From assembly GCA_963711465.1 (NCBI GenBank), contig CAVQEG010000001.1:2604001-2668000 (forward strand): 64,000 nt of DNA, given 5' to 3'. Shown piece after piece: positions 16,651-26,457 of this stretch. The position numbers were made by a program, and so were the translations under genes. Position 1 is the first letter of the stretch. Each line of letters starts with the position of its first letter. Under the pieces are notes generated by a model, which saw only the letters and a list, made by a program, of their open reading frames with translations, made no database searches and was not told the origin of the DNA. The DNA is from CAVQEG01 sp963711465 (GTDB lineage Bacteria > Bacteroidota > Ignavibacteria > OLB7).

Positions 16651-17729
16651 CTACCGGATCAGGTCGAATCGCACGACCTTCGTCGTCCCACCGTACCGCG
16701 CCACCACAACGTAGGATCCATCGGGAACGCCATCCATCCCGAGCGTCGTCGTGTATTCTCCCGGCGAGGCCGCCTCCAGCGTCGGCAGCGCACGCACGCG
16801 CCGACCCAGCAGGTCGTAGACCACAAGCGTGACGGTGCCGGCTTCGCGAACGGTTACATGGAGCGCGCCGTCGCCGCCACGCACCGGACTTGGAATCACC
16901 GTCAGGTCGACCCGGCGGGTGGAGAACAGCCGATAGGTGAGGTTTGAATTCAGACCAGGTGGATCGGCGATGAGATCGACGACAGTGCCAAGTTGCGTCG
17001 CGAGCGTGTCGGCAACCGCGCCGCAGTACACACCAACGGACCTGCCGAATTCATCATCTGGAACCAGCGTGCTCGTGTCGGTCGGCGCCGGCGACCCTCT
17101 GCCGACTAGTCCTCCGTACTCGGTGTCGGAGAAGGTTAGCCCGAATTCCCGGTAACCATCGCCGGCGTCTTCGGTGATTGTCTTGTCCAGGTACATCCTC
17201 TTCGTCAGCCCGACGATCGCCCACGGCGTCCACATGTTGCACCAGCACGTCGTGTCCGACTGGCCGTAAAGTTGGGGTCACGCGTCGTGGAGGACCAGTC
17301 AACCAAGCTGTTCCAGATCACGTGGGTATGCGCTTCGTCCGGCTCGAGGTAGCTCTCGCGCACGAGACTGCTGCGGATCAGCGCGTCCATCCGTCCCGGC
17401 GGCGCCGAGATCCCCATCCCTCGGCTCGACAGCTCCGGAATAAGTTGGGCCAGATTGTAAATGCCCGAATCGCCCGTCGCCAGGTGCTGAAAGGCGTAGG
17501 CCGAATCGGTGTGGGAGGGAATGTGGTAGAAGTGGATCACCGACATGTGCAGCGAGTCGTGCACCAGTGGCAGCAGCGCCGTGCGGTTGACCGTCATGCC
17601 GCCGATGAAGAACGTGCTGTCGTACGTGTACCCGTGGTAGTTGCCTGTGCTCTGCGCGTGCGCATCAGGCACGAGCAGTATGACGCTCGCCGCGCAGGCG
17701 AGCAGAAGGAGTCGGAGTGAGGAGGCCAT
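16651..17729 (-). pseudogene. T9SS-sorted secreted protein, apparent single-base frameshift
   Basis: Read as one gene of about 360 codons interrupted by a frameshift. The start at 17729 has an AGAGGA 6 nt upstream and a signal peptide (SLRLLLLACAASVILLV...AHAQ). The first frame encodes an unrecognised domain (YHGYTYDSTFFIGGMTV) and continues sensibly to DPNF near 17271. The second frame carries on as YGQSDTTCWCNMWTPW and ends in a T9SS type A domain (VIPSPVRGGDGALHV, then VYDLLGRRVR and VARYGGTTKVVRFDL). Restoring one T in the TTT at about 17270 joins the frames without losing residues. It could be a sequencing error, a recent mutation or programmed. The two-Cys motif CWCNMW lies right at the junction. 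Its neighbour at 17839 is also T9SS-exported. Confidence 0.7.
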
Positions 17730-17838
17730 GATGGTCCTCTGGTCGTGATGGAAGGGATGTGAGAGGTCTATGGGCAGCGTTCGACTCCGACGTGTGGTGC
17801 GGCGTCCGCCCTGGGCGAATGAGTACCGCGCCTCGGTC

Positions 17839-19713
17839 CTATCGGATCCGAACGCTCGTGGTTCTCGTCGTGGTGTCCTCGAATATGACCCGCAGGAAAT
17901 ACGTCCCCGCCGGTATGCTCGACGCATCGATCGTGGTCGATCCCATGAACGCATCCCTCCTCCAACGCTCCAGTACCGTCCCGCGCTCGTCGACCAGCTC
18001 GAGCAGGGCCGGCTCCGATGATGATCTCGCCGTCCATGCCACCCGCAGCGTCCCCGCCGCCGGGTTCGGAATCACGCGTAGTCCGGATGCATCCGAGGCG
18101 CGAGGTGGCCCGCCATCGACCGCCGCCGATGTCGCTCCGCAGGTCTCGCCCGGCAGATGCGGCAGCGTCCGCGGTCGCCACGTGAACGCCGGCACCGTCG
18201 TGTCCGGCTTCAGGAACACGACCGCTCCGGGAAACCCCTCATCATTCGGGTAGGTGTTGTAGCCGATCGCCACCGTCGGCTCACCACTGCCGTCGATGTC
18301 CCCAAGTCGCGCGACGCTCATGATGTCGGTGCCCGGAACGTGAACCTCCACGTCGATCAACGAGTCCAGACACCACCCTCCGGAGTACCCGATGATCAGC
18401 GGCCACAACACCGTCCACACCTCGTCGGCACCGTCGAGGTTGATGTCGCCCATGTCGTAGAGCGGACTGAACCCACTCCCGGCCCAACCGTCGTGCATCT
18501 GATCGGGTGAGATGATCTCCGCCCACGGACGCCGCCACCAGCCATGTCCGTCGCTCGGTCCTTCATAGCCGCTCCCATACTGTTCGAGCAGGCGTTGGCC
18601 CGGAGGTCCCGCATAAATCCGAATACGGGCCGCAGCGCCGCAATTGACCAGCAGATCGAACGTTCCATCGCCCGTCACGTCGGAGAACAGCGCGTAGTGC
18701 CCGTTTGCTACCGTGAGGTCAACCACCTCCAACTCAGTCGTATCAGGTAACGCACCCTCGCGTCCGTAGAGCACACCCACGCTGCCGAGCGAGCTTGTCT
18801 CGTTGTCGACGAACACCACGTCAGGATTCCCATCGCAGTCCTGGTCCAGGATGCGAATCTGCTTCTCCGGTGGCGTGTTCCACATCTTCCAGTCCGCCTG
18901 ACGCGACAATCCGTTGCGGCCCCAGCGGCCGCCGCGGTGGCCACGGTAGATCCGCAGCCGCGCCTGTTCTACGACCTGGCCGCCAGTGAGCCCGTAATAG
19001 TCCTGTACCAACAGGTCATCAACGCCATCTCCGTCCAGATCACAGCCCAGTCCGGCGTGGATCGTAATCCACATCGTCGCATCGCACTCCAGTCGCGTCG
19101 TATCGCCCAGCGAGAAGTATCCATACCCATCGTTCCAGAAGATGACCAGCCGCGATGTTGTCTTCCCGCGAGAGTTGCCGCCTGTCGTGTCCCACGAGAA
19201 CCCGACCTGTGTGACGAGGTCGCCGTACCCATCCCCATCGAAATCCCCGCTGCCCAGCAGCGTGATGTACGACGGCGCCTCGCTGACGCGTACCCGCTGC
19301 CCGCTCGTCGAGGCCGGAAGGCCGCCCCGCACCCCGTGGTAGATCAGCAGCTCCTGTGGCGCGCCTGCCGTGTCCGTATGGCGGTGCCAGACGGCGAAGT
19401 CATTGATCCCGTCCCCGGAAATATCCCCCAAGGCGGTAATGCCCCCGCCGACCTGTGAGCACCCGAATTCCTCCAGATCAGGACGATTGGTCATAAACCC
19501 ATACATCCGTCCCAGCTCCGGTAGCCCGATCACCACTCCCCCCGCACGCGGGTCGATCCGCTTCGGCTGTGCCTGGGCCGTGCCTATCGCGACGGAGGTA
19601 AGCAGCGTCAGCGCCAGCAGGCCTGCGATGAGACCTCGCATGTATCCGCCTCGGGTTCGGCTTCCTGCGCCCAATTCCACTGTACCCGCTATGGTGTGTT
19701 CAACCTGCTGCAT
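17839..19713 (-). CDS. Secreted FG-GAP/integrin-like repeat protein with T9SS sorting domain
   Basis: Secreted protein of 624 residues if started at the ATG at 19713, which has a strong AGGAG 6 nt upstream. ATG 19641 is an alternative placed directly before the signal peptide (LIAGLLALTLLTSVAIGTAQA). The body carries several FG-GAP/VCBS-like calcium-loop repeats: ALGDISGDGINDFAVW, GSGDFDGDGYGDLV, GCDLDGDGVDDLL, DQDCDGNPDVVF, DVTGDGTFDLL, MGDINLDGADEVW and LGDIDGSGEPTVAIG. These suggest a beta-propeller. The C-terminal 80 residues are a T9SS type A sorting domain (LRVIPNPAAGTLRVAW ... AGTYFLRVIFED). Such proteins are exported across the outer membrane and usually attached to the surface or released. 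The ligand is unknown. The downstream gene starts 109 bp away and may be cotranscribed. Confidence 0.88.
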   Translation of the reverse strand: MQQVEHTIAGTVELGAGSRTRGGYMRGLIAGLLALTLLTSVAIGTAQAQPKRIDPRAGGVVIGLPELGRMYGFMTNRPDLEEFGCSQVGGGITALGDISGDGINDFAVWHRHTDTAGAPQELLIYHGVRGGLPASTSGQRVRVSEAPSYITLLGSGDFDGDGYGDLVTQVGFSWDTTGGNSRGKTTSRLVIFWNDGYGYFSLGDTTRLECDATMWITIHAGLGCDLDGDGVDDLLVQDYYGLTGGQVVEQARLRIYRGHRGGRWGRNGLSRQADWKMWNTPPEKQIRILDQDCDGNPDVVFVDNETSSLGSVGVLYGREGALPDTTELEVVDLTVANGHYALFSDVTGDGTFDLLVNCGAAARIRIYAGPPGQRLLEQYGSGYEGPSDGHGWWRRPWAEIISPDQMHDGWAGSGFSPLYDMGDINLDGADEVWTVLWPLIIGYSGGWCLDSLIDVEVHVPGTDIMSVARLGDIDGSGEPTVAIGYNTYPNDEGFPGAVVFLKPDTTVPAFTWRPRTLPHLPGETCGATSAAVDGGPPRASDASGLRVIPNPAAGTLRVAWTARSSSEPALLELVDERGTVLERWRRDAFMGSTTIDASSIPAGTYFLRVIFEDTTTRTTSVRIR

Positions 19714-20097
19714 ATCACTCTCCTGTTCATCGAATGAACCTCGAGTAGCGTATCCGATTCACCTATCAATATCGAACGCCCGACTCGAAAAGGTACCCTT
19801 CGGCAAAATTCCTGCGCGCGGCAAACATATCCGCAGCGATCGCCAATGTCAAGAGAACTCATTCATGTTGAAACGAGCTTCAATCGACTCAATGGCTTCC
19901 CGAATCTTCGAAACAATTGACGGCCGAATTGCCCACGCCGATGTACAGATACCAACGCCCGGATAGGCCGACGGCTGTGTCGTCGCATAACACCCTCCAT
20001 GGGTGCGGTGGTACGAGGTGAAGAATGGAGCAATCGATACGCGCGGCGGGGAATGACGCGACGGTGTCACGAACGGCTATCAGTCAAGGTTCGGTCT
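19714..20097. other. 384-bp spacer without recognised gene
   Basis: AT-richer than its surroundings, especially about 19740-19920. It probably holds the leftward promoter of the FG-GAP gene and the 3' flank of the barrel gene. No hairpin, repeat or tRNA was seen. Confidence 0.5.
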
Positions 20098-21534
20098 CTA
20101 CAACCGAATGACGAACGAGACGACGGGTGCGATTGGAACGTTGGGTTCATTGCCTCCTCCGGTGGTAAGGCCGAGATAGGCGAGGCCAATGTCGACCGCC
20201 CATTGTTTTGTGAAATAGCGGGCGGTGGCAATTACCGGGACGACGTCGACGGTCTGCATCCAGGCGACCTCTCCGGCAATCTTCCAGCCCCTCCCAATTT
20301 CCCTGTCCCCACCGATCGCGAGAATTGCCGCCGTCGTATCGAAGGTTCCCGTCGGTATTTGATGGTGCTTGAACGCATAGGCGCCCGTCAACGAAAGGCG
20401 ACTATGGTCATCGCCATAACTGACGGCGACGTACGGCGCGTGAAGTGTGATGCGTGACTCCGTGACGTCCGGCGTAATCTCCTGGTCGAAGACGCTTCGG
20501 GCGAATTGATAGCCGCCTGCGACATCGAATCGATCGCCAAGCGGGAATCCGACCTTGAATCCCACTGACCACGCCGCGGTCATGTCGCCGTGAACGACGC
20601 CCCAGTCGTCGGGCATGGGAAGCGCACCGCCGGCCTGCAGGAGAATGTTGTCGCTGATGGCGTAGCCGCCCATGACTCCCAGCAGATCATAGTCGCCCGC
20701 GATGATGCTTCCGGCCGGAGGCAGCACCGCATTGGGCACCGCAATGGAGCGGAATGTAGTGGGGTCGACCACGCTGGAGAGAACTTCGGGGGGCAACTCG
20801 CTCGGCGACTCGACGGATGGTTCGACCGGCGATGCGGGGTTGACGACGCGAACGACGCCGGTATCGGCGACGGGATACGTGGTCAGACCGCCATTGGGAT
20901 ATTCACGCCGCATCCAGGTGGTCACGGGGAATTTGTATTCGCCCGGTTTATCCGCCCGGAAGCAGACTGTGTAGGTGAAGGTGCGCCACTGGCTCACGCG
21001 TGTGGGCAGCTCGACGGGAAGGCGAAGCGAGACGTGGGGGTCGTCGACGGTGATCGAGTCGAGCAGCATCGATCCGCTTCCCAGCTGCAGACGGATCTCG
21101 AAGGTCCGGCATCGGCGCAGGCCCGTCTCGACGGTGCCGAAGTCGTTGCGATCGAGGTTCCACGGTACATTGAGCACCTGCGTCTGGTAGGCCTGGCGTC
21201 CTTCGCAGTCGAGCACCTCGATGCCGACGCTGTCACTGACCGAGGCGGTATTGAGGAACACGCGGATGTCGTGGCTCCGCGGGCAGCCGGAGATGGCGCC
21301 GTCGCCTTCGACACGTGTGACGTACCGACCGCTGTGATGCACGCGCACCTCGCGGATGCCCGAGGGCGAGGAGACCGTGATGACGTTCCATCCGGGATAC
21401 AGCGGCGCCGGTGCGGCGAACGTGGCGGGCGGGTAGATGCGAATCGGGGCAGTGTCCGACGGTTGCGCTCGCACCGACGCGACCGCAAGGAGCAGGAGAA
21501 GCAGATTCGACGCGAGGAACGAACGCGGGGCCAT
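20098..21534 (-). CDS. Exported protein with N-terminal Ig-like region and outer-membrane beta-barrel
   Basis: Protein of 478 residues. The ATG at 21534 begins a signal peptide (FLASNLLLLLLAVASVRAQ); an upstream in-frame start at 21597 would bury it. Residues 25-230 are beta-rich with Cys pairs (GCPRSHDIRVF, LDCEGRQAYQ, RRCRTFEIRL, TVCFRADKPGEY) and look like an adhesion or Ig-type module, family not recognised. After a Pro/Ser linker (SPVEPSVESPSELPP) comes a barrel-like half: GDYDLLGVMGGYAISDNILL, VGFKVGFPLGDRFDVAGGY, LSLTGAYAF, ITLHAPYVAVSYG and a final strand VVSFVIRL. Likely an outer-membrane protein with an extracellular or periplasmic head. No enzyme motif. It stands between other envelope genes on the same strand. 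Confidence 0.75.
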   Translation of the reverse strand: MAPRSFLASNLLLLLLAVASVRAQPSDTAPIRIYPPATFAAPAPLYPGWNVITVSSPSGIREVRVHHSGRYVTRVEGDGAISGCPRSHDIRVFLNTASVSDSVGIEVLDCEGRQAYQTQVLNVPWNLDRNDFGTVETGLRRCRTFEIRLQLGSGSMLLDSITVDDPHVSLRLPVELPTRVSQWRTFTYTVCFRADKPGEYKFPVTTWMRREYPNGGLTTYPVADTGVVRVVNPASPVEPSVESPSELPPEVLSSVVDPTTFRSIAVPNAVLPPAGSIIAGDYDLLGVMGGYAISDNILLQAGGALPMPDDWGVVHGDMTAAWSVGFKVGFPLGDRFDVAGGYQFARSVFDQEITPDVTESRITLHAPYVAVSYGDDHSRLSLTGAYAFKHHQIPTGTFDTTAAILAIGGDREIGRGWKIAGEVAWMQTVDVVPVIATARYFTKQWAVDIGLAYLGLTTGGGNEPNVPIAPVVSFVIRL

Positions 21535-21711
21535 CGCGGAGTGAATGGTTGGACGAAGCGACAAGTATACGGGAGCAGAGGCGCTGCGGCGAGGCATGCT
21601 TCGCGAACGGCGAACGCCAGGACGAAGGCCGTCGGGCCGCTCATCCTGGCGTTCGTTCGTACAGATTCGATCGATTTGTGAATTGGAGGGAACGCGTGTG
21701 CGTTCAGCGGG

Positions 21712-22029
21712 TCATCGCGTGACCAGACGGTTCCACGTCGATGGGTCGGTCCGCTCCTTCGGAACGAGCCAGTTGTCGATATCGGCGATCATATTGGCCA
21801 TGGCCGTGATTTCGCCGCGTTCCTGATGCCGGAGGTCGAAGTAGACGGCTCCACGCTCGAGATGGTCACCCTGGTGCACCACCGGGATGTTCGACAGTTC
21901 CTCATCACTGCAGGTTCTCAGACAATCAACCGCTCTCCTCAGCTCATCGACCGCCATGTGTTCGTAGCGCGGCTCGCTGCCGTTGGTCACCGTGGTGGTG
22001 CGGATCGTCTCGAACTCGGTTCCTGCCAT
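21712..22029 (-). CDS. Small conserved hypothetical protein
   Basis: Soluble protein of 105 residues. A GGAGGA lies 6 nt before the ATG at 22029; an ATG two codons earlier abuts that sequence and is too close, so 22029 is preferred. The chain is rich in charged residues with segments HMAVDELRRAVDCLRTCSDE, IPVVHQGDHLERGAVYFDLR and ANMIADIDNWLVPKERTDPS. The RGAVYFDL and WLVPK segments recall short uncharacterised proteins that describe no known enzyme. Two Cys (CLRTC) are spaced as C-x3-C without further ligands. Function unknown. It stands alone, with 177 bp to the barrel gene and 237 bp to the peptidase stop. Confidence 0.7.
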   Translation of the reverse strand: MAGTEFETIRTTTVTNGSEPRYEHMAVDELRRAVDCLRTCSDEELSNIPVVHQGDHLERGAVYFDLRHQERGEITAMANMIADIDNWLVPKERTDPSTWNRLVTR

Positions 22030-22266
22030 GAGCATTCCTCCATACGGTTAGTAGAGATGCTGATACGGAGTGCGTGGGCACGTGCTGCGGCGTACTTCGG
22101 GCGGTATGGTCCGCTCGGCGAGTCAACGCGCCCGCTCTGCGATCCGTGGAGCGTTTCGGCAGAGTCCGGAACGGCTCCGGTGAAATGATACGGAGCCGAC
22201 GCTGATGATGCCAGAAGGAATATTGCATCCGGGAGCCGCGCCGGCTCGAAACCGTGAAATTCCCAC

Positions 22267-24111
22267 TCAACCGGCAGCGCGCCGCTCCTCCTCCCGCTCG
22301 ATCCAGTCAGCGAATTCCCGTGCCATCCGGTCGAAGCCACCGTCGTCGCTCGAGCCGATCACCTCGCGCCCGTGCACGATGCGGATCGTCGCATCCAGAT
22401 CGATCTCGCCGGTGAATTCCGGTACCTCGTGCGAACGCTCCACCATCCGTTCGGCGTCGGTGAACACCTCCTCGAGCGTCCGGTTGACCAGATCGACGGT
22501 CGCCTCGGCTGAGAACGGCTTCCCCGTCAGCTCCTCGACGAATTCGAGAAACGTCTTCGAATTCCCCGGACGCCAGTAGACGTCGCGCAGCTTGACGCCG
22601 ACTCGGGGATTGTCCATGATGTGCCCGTCGGTCTCGAGGAAGTAGCGGCGCGTCTGGAAAACCGCCATCTGTGCCAGCGTGTAGCCGTGGTAGTAGGCAC
22701 TCGACTCCCCTGCCAGCAGGTGAGGGATGCTGAGGATCGGCCGGCTGCCTGCCGGCTGGAACAGCAGCGACTGCTCGACATCCCGGATCATCGCCAGAAT
22801 GTTCTCCGCCGTCAGCTCGTCGTCGGCCATCTCGTAGAGCCGCTTCTCTGCATACGAAACCGACAGCATCCGGCGCAGCGCCATGGCGCGCGTGCGGTGG
22901 TTCTTCTCCAACAGTCGCTGGATGAGCTCCATCGGCATGCTCTCCCCCGCCTCGCTCTTCGCGTACCGCGTCAGCCAGTCGGCATCGCCCAGCAGACTGT
23001 CGAGGAACATCGACTGTGTCTCTGCGAATGCGACGGAGGTCGGCGCAAACTCCTGGGAGAAGACCGGCGCCGGCATCATGATGTTCGCGAAGTGCGCGGC
23101 GTGCCCGCCCTCGTGGAAGAGCGTCTGCATGGCGCGCTCTCCGCTGCCCACCTGACCGGGTACCGCGTTGGCGGTGAAGTTGATCCGCGCCGGATGGTAC
23201 CTCCCGTCCTCGATGTAGCCGGGGAACGGGCCGTGCATGAATCCGTTTTCGTACTTGCCCGAGCGGTCGACCAGATCGAGCTGCAGCGTCGCCCCGTTGT
23301 ACTCGATCTCGAGTGCGGCAAACGAGCGGCCCCAGCGGGCGATCGCCTCAGCGAACGGGAAATATGGGTCGACCTCGCGCGTGACGCCGCCGGAGGTGAA
23401 GTAGGAGTAATTCCACGGCTGCTCGGCGCCCGGTCCGTGTTCGTCGATCAGCTCCCTGAGCGAGCGCTTCGCGGCGTCGCGGGTGTCGCGCTCGAGGTCA
23501 TCGAGCAACTCGAAGAGCTTCGCCTTCGAGAAGCCCTCGTTGATGGTGACCTTGTAGTCGTAGTAATCCTCGTAGCCGAGCAGATGGGCGAGCCGGTTGC
23601 GTTCGCGGACGACCTCGATGAATCCGCGCTCCAGCACGTACGGTTCGATCGAGCGCAGCCCCTCCCACGCCGCCTTGCGAAGCGCCTCATCGTCTTCGGT
23701 CGCCATCATGAGCGGCAGCTTGTTGGCGCCGGCACGGACGTGGGCACCGGTGGCGGGATCGGCATAGCCGAGGGGCATTGCGCGGCGCGCGCGGTCGAGC
23801 GCGCTCTCGAGTTCGACCAGATGCGCGAAGCACTCCTGCGCCTCTTCATTCTCGATGGCGTTGACGGCGAAGAACCGTTCCCAGCCGGCGAGCCCGGTCC
23901 GCTCCTGCTCCGAAAGCCCGTCGCGGGCCAGTTCGGCGCGCACGCGCGCGAGGTTCTTCGGATCGGAGGAGAACCGTTTGAGGGCGATTTCCTTTTCATC
24001 GAATCCATCGGGCGCATCGCCGTCGAGGCCCATCATGTTGACCCAGAAGGCATCTTCCTTGGCCTGATGCAGCGCGATGTATCGGTCGTTGAGATCGTGG
24101 AGGAGGGACAT
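22267..24111 (-). CDS. M3-family metallo-oligopeptidase (PepF-like)
   Basis: Zinc oligopeptidase of 614 residues, cytoplasmic by lack of a signal. The zinc motif HEGGHAAHF is near residue 341, followed by the third-ligand region FAPTSVAFAETQSMFLDSLL, as in thimet/oligoendopeptidase F enzymes. Upstream are an N-terminal helical part (SLLHDLNDRYIALHQAKED), LLGYEDYYDYKV, and GPFPGYIEDGRYHPARINF. Downstream is the substrate loop HLLAGESSAYYHGYTLAQ with the conserved Tyr/His pairs of the family. It degrades short peptides. It begins 10 bp after the zinc-ribbon gene at the end of the fur-feo unit, a tight spacing that implies cotranscription with iron uptake genes. Why iron and peptide turnover share a unit is not evident from sequence. 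Confidence 0.92.
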   Translation of the reverse strand: MSLLHDLNDRYIALHQAKEDAFWVNMMGLDGDAPDGFDEKEIALKRFSSDPKNLARVRAELARDGLSEQERTGLAGWERFFAVNAIENEEAQECFAHLVELESALDRARRAMPLGYADPATGAHVRAGANKLPLMMATEDDEALRKAAWEGLRSIEPYVLERGFIEVVRERNRLAHLLGYEDYYDYKVTINEGFSKAKLFELLDDLERDTRDAAKRSLRELIDEHGPGAEQPWNYSYFTSGGVTREVDPYFPFAEAIARWGRSFAALEIEYNGATLQLDLVDRSGKYENGFMHGPFPGYIEDGRYHPARINFTANAVPGQVGSGERAMQTLFHEGGHAAHFANIMMPAPVFSQEFAPTSVAFAETQSMFLDSLLGDADWLTRYAKSEAGESMPMELIQRLLEKNHRTRAMALRRMLSVSYAEKRLYEMADDELTAENILAMIRDVEQSLLFQPAGSRPILSIPHLLAGESSAYYHGYTLAQMAVFQTRRYFLETDGHIMDNPRVGVKLRDVYWRPGNSKTFLEFVEELTGKPFSAEATVDLVNRTLEEVFTDAERMVERSHEVPEFTGEIDLDATIRIVHGREVIGSSDDGGFDRMAREFADWIEREEERRAAG

Positions 24112-24121
24112 GGTAGGCAGG

Positions 24122-24373
24122 TTATTTCTCCATCTGCTTGAACACGCAGTTGCCCTGGTGGGAGCACTCGCCGCAGTTGGTGTGTTCGCTGAGGGGGACG
24201 AGGCCGAAGCAGCGGGGGCAGCGGTCGGTCATCGGATTGCTGATTGCGAAGGAGCACTGCGGACAGGTGCGCGTCTCCATCGCCAGCTTCCGTTCGAGCG
24301 AGGGCTCGGCCGGATTGCCGACGACCGGAAGATCGAGTCTGCTGCGCGATGATTTGGACTTGAACAGGGACAT
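24122..24373 (-). CDS. Small zinc-ribbon protein in the feo operon
   Basis: Protein of 83 residues from the ATG at 24373, 11 bp after the feoB stop and 10 bp before the peptidase start. The N-terminal 30 residues are basic (SLFKSKSSRSRLDLPVVG). The C-terminal half has two Cys pairs in a zinc ribbon, CPQC-x12-CPRC, followed by a second cluster C-x2-C-x5-C (NCGECSHQGNCVFKQ). Seven Cys and several His could bind one or two metal ions, zinc or an Fe-S cluster. It does not resemble FeoC (a winged helix) or the short Cys-rich FeoB-associated membrane protein. Its place inside the operon suggests a role in metal sensing or FeoB function, which is inference. Confidence 0.8.
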   Translation of the reverse strand: MSLFKSKSSRSRLDLPVVGNPAEPSLERKLAMETRTCPQCSFAISNPMTDRCPRCFGLVPLSEHTNCGECSHQGNCVFKQMEK

Positions 24374-24384
24374 GGCGAAAGGGA

Positions 24385-26457
24385 TCAGATCAGCACGAGT
24401 GCGACGAGGCCTCCGACGCCGAAGGCGAGGATCCAGCTGCCGAACCAGACGGCGAAGCCCTCCTTTGCGCCGCGCTCCTTGAGCATCACCATCAGCGAGG
24501 CGATACACGGAACGAAGAGTGTGATCGTGACCAGCGCCACCACCACCTGCATCGGGCTGAGATTCATCGAGTAGAGTCCTGCAGCACCGAAATCACGGCG
24601 AACCAGGCCCATGACGAACGCGGTCGAGGCTTCCGGCGGCAGCTTCAGCCAGTGCGTCGTCACCGGTGCAAACAGATCCTGCCAGACGGCGAGCAGACCC
24701 GTCACCTGAAGGATCGACACGGCCAGTGCGCCGACGAGGAACCAGGGCGTGGCCTCACGCATGAAGAAGAACGTGCGGGTCCAGGTCTTCTGCAGCACGT
24801 TGCGCAGACGGGGCAGGCGCATCGGCGGCAGGTCCAGCAGCAGTGGCGAGGACGTTCCCGGCAGCGTGCGGTCGAGCGCGCTGCCGATGCCGATGAACAC
24901 GGTGAGGATCACCCCTGCGTAGACGAGCGATGCCGTCAGGCCGGCGGTCGCCAGCAGTGCGGCGATCACCGCCAGCTGTGCCGAGCAGGGAACGGCGAAC
25001 TGCAGGATGGAATTCGCAATGCGCTTCTCCCGGTCGGTGCCGAGCATCCGCGTGGTGATCGTCGCCATCGTCACGCATCCGAATCCGAGGATCAGCGGAA
25101 TGATCGCCCGTCCGTTGAGCCCCATGCCGTTGAGTGTGCGGTCGACGAACGTCGCCAGTCGCGGCAGGTAGCCGGAATCCTCCAGTATCGAGAGCGACAT
25201 GTAGAATCCGATCACCAGCGGCAGCAGCAGGAACACCACGTAGGTGACGGTCATGGTGAAGACGCCGAATTCACCGAAGAAGATCGTCGCCAGCCAGCCA
25301 TGGAAGTGGTAGGTCATGACGCTCTCGCCGCCGTCGCGGTAGGCCTGCATCTGCGAGGCCAGCGCTGCGTCGGCATCGGTGCCGTCGGGGAACGTGAAGT
25401 TCCGCTGATCGAGCACCACGGCGTCACCGTTGGCATCGCTACCCATGTGCTGCACGAGGATGTCGCTGCCGGCGAAAGCGGCGACGCGGTCCTTCACGAG
25501 CGGTTCAAAGAATTCGTTGCCGAGACTGACCTCGGTGTAGCCGACCACGGTCTGCGCGATGAAGACGCCGACGAAGAGGTAGATGGCGTAGAGGACGGCG
25601 GCGAGGATCGGCAGACCGGCCCAGGGGTTGATGGCCCAGCGACCGATTCTGGTCGCCAGCGAATGGTCGCGATCCTGGAAGGTGACGACTTTGTCGAGCA
25701 GGCGGTTGACGCGGTTGCGACGCTCGACGTAGATCACCTCGCGTTCATCGCCCGGTTCGACCCCATGACGGTGGGCGACCACCTCATCGCCCTCGAGCAC
25801 CATCAGAGCTTCGGCTTCTGAGCCGAAGCGGTCGAGCATTTCGTGCAGCTGGCGGTGCAGCGACGGGTTGGCACGACCTCGCGAGGCCTGGCGGATATGG
25901 CTCTCGAGCCGCTCGAATCCCTCCCGACGGATCGCCGTGGTCGGCAGCACGGGCACCCCGAGCCGGTTGGAGAGTTCCTCGACATCGATCTCGACGCCAC
26001 GGTCGCGCGCCTCGTCCATCATGTTCAGACACACCGCCACCCGCTTACCCATGTCGATCAGCTGCAGCGTCAGGAACAGGTCGCGTTCAAGGTGCACGGC
26101 GTCGACCACGTTGAGCACGATGTCACCCTCGAGGATGATGTCGCGGGCAACGCGCTCTTCGTCGTTGAACGAGCTGACGCCATAGATGCCGGGCGTATCG
26201 TAGACGCCGTAGGAAGGGTGTGCGCCGTGGGAGACCTCGACGGTGGTGCCGGGGAAATTCGACACGTCGACGTAGAGGCCGGTCAGATGGTTGAAGAAGA
26301 CCGACTTGCCGACGTTGGGGTTGCCGACGAGGACGAGGGTGGTCTTGTCATGATCGATGAACCCGGAGGTTTCCGCGTGCCGATGGCCGGCATGGTGGGG
26401 AAGTGCGTCGGTGATTTCCTCGGGGTCGAGAGGGGTCGAATCGTTCATGAGACTCAT
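24385..26457 (-). CDS. feoB: Ferrous iron transporter FeoB
   Basis: Inner-membrane Fe(II) transporter of 690 residues with an N-terminal GTPase domain. G1 is GNPNVGKS at residues 45-52, followed by the switch region (VDVSNFPGTTVEVS), DTPGIYG (G3) and LNMMDEARDRG (G4). After a helical GDI-like region come about eight to nine hydrophobic segments, including gate motifs with Cys at GFGCVTMATITTR and FAVPCSAQLAVI and the C-terminal VPCIASLMVMLKE. These Cys motifs are typical of FeoB pores. An insert of about 70 residues between the first membrane helices (near GSDANGDAVVLDQRNF) is periplasmic. The ATG overlaps the feoA stop by 4 nt. Regulated with feoA by the upstream Fur gene (see the operator entry). 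Confidence 0.96.
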   Translation of the reverse strand: MSLMNDSTPLDPEEITDALPHHAGHRHAETSGFIDHDKTTLVLVGNPNVGKSVFFNHLTGLYVDVSNFPGTTVEVSHGAHPSYGVYDTPGIYGVSSFNDEERVARDIILEGDIVLNVVDAVHLERDLFLTLQLIDMGKRVAVCLNMMDEARDRGVEIDVEELSNRLGVPVLPTTAIRREGFERLESHIRQASRGRANPSLHRQLHEMLDRFGSEAEALMVLEGDEVVAHRHGVEPGDEREVIYVERRNRVNRLLDKVVTFQDRDHSLATRIGRWAINPWAGLPILAAVLYAIYLFVGVFIAQTVVGYTEVSLGNEFFEPLVKDRVAAFAGSDILVQHMGSDANGDAVVLDQRNFTFPDGTDADAALASQMQAYRDGGESVMTYHFHGWLATIFFGEFGVFTMTVTYVVFLLLPLVIGFYMSLSILEDSGYLPRLATFVDRTLNGMGLNGRAIIPLILGFGCVTMATITTRMLGTDREKRIANSILQFAVPCSAQLAVIAALLATAGLTASLVYAGVILTVFIGIGSALDRTLPGTSSPLLLDLPPMRLPRLRNVLQKTWTRTFFFMREATPWFLVGALAVSILQVTGLLAVWQDLFAPVTTHWLKLPPEASTAFVMGLVRRDFGAAGLYSMNLSPMQVVVALVTITLFVPCIASLMVMLKERGAKEGFAVWFGSWILAFGVGGLVALVLI

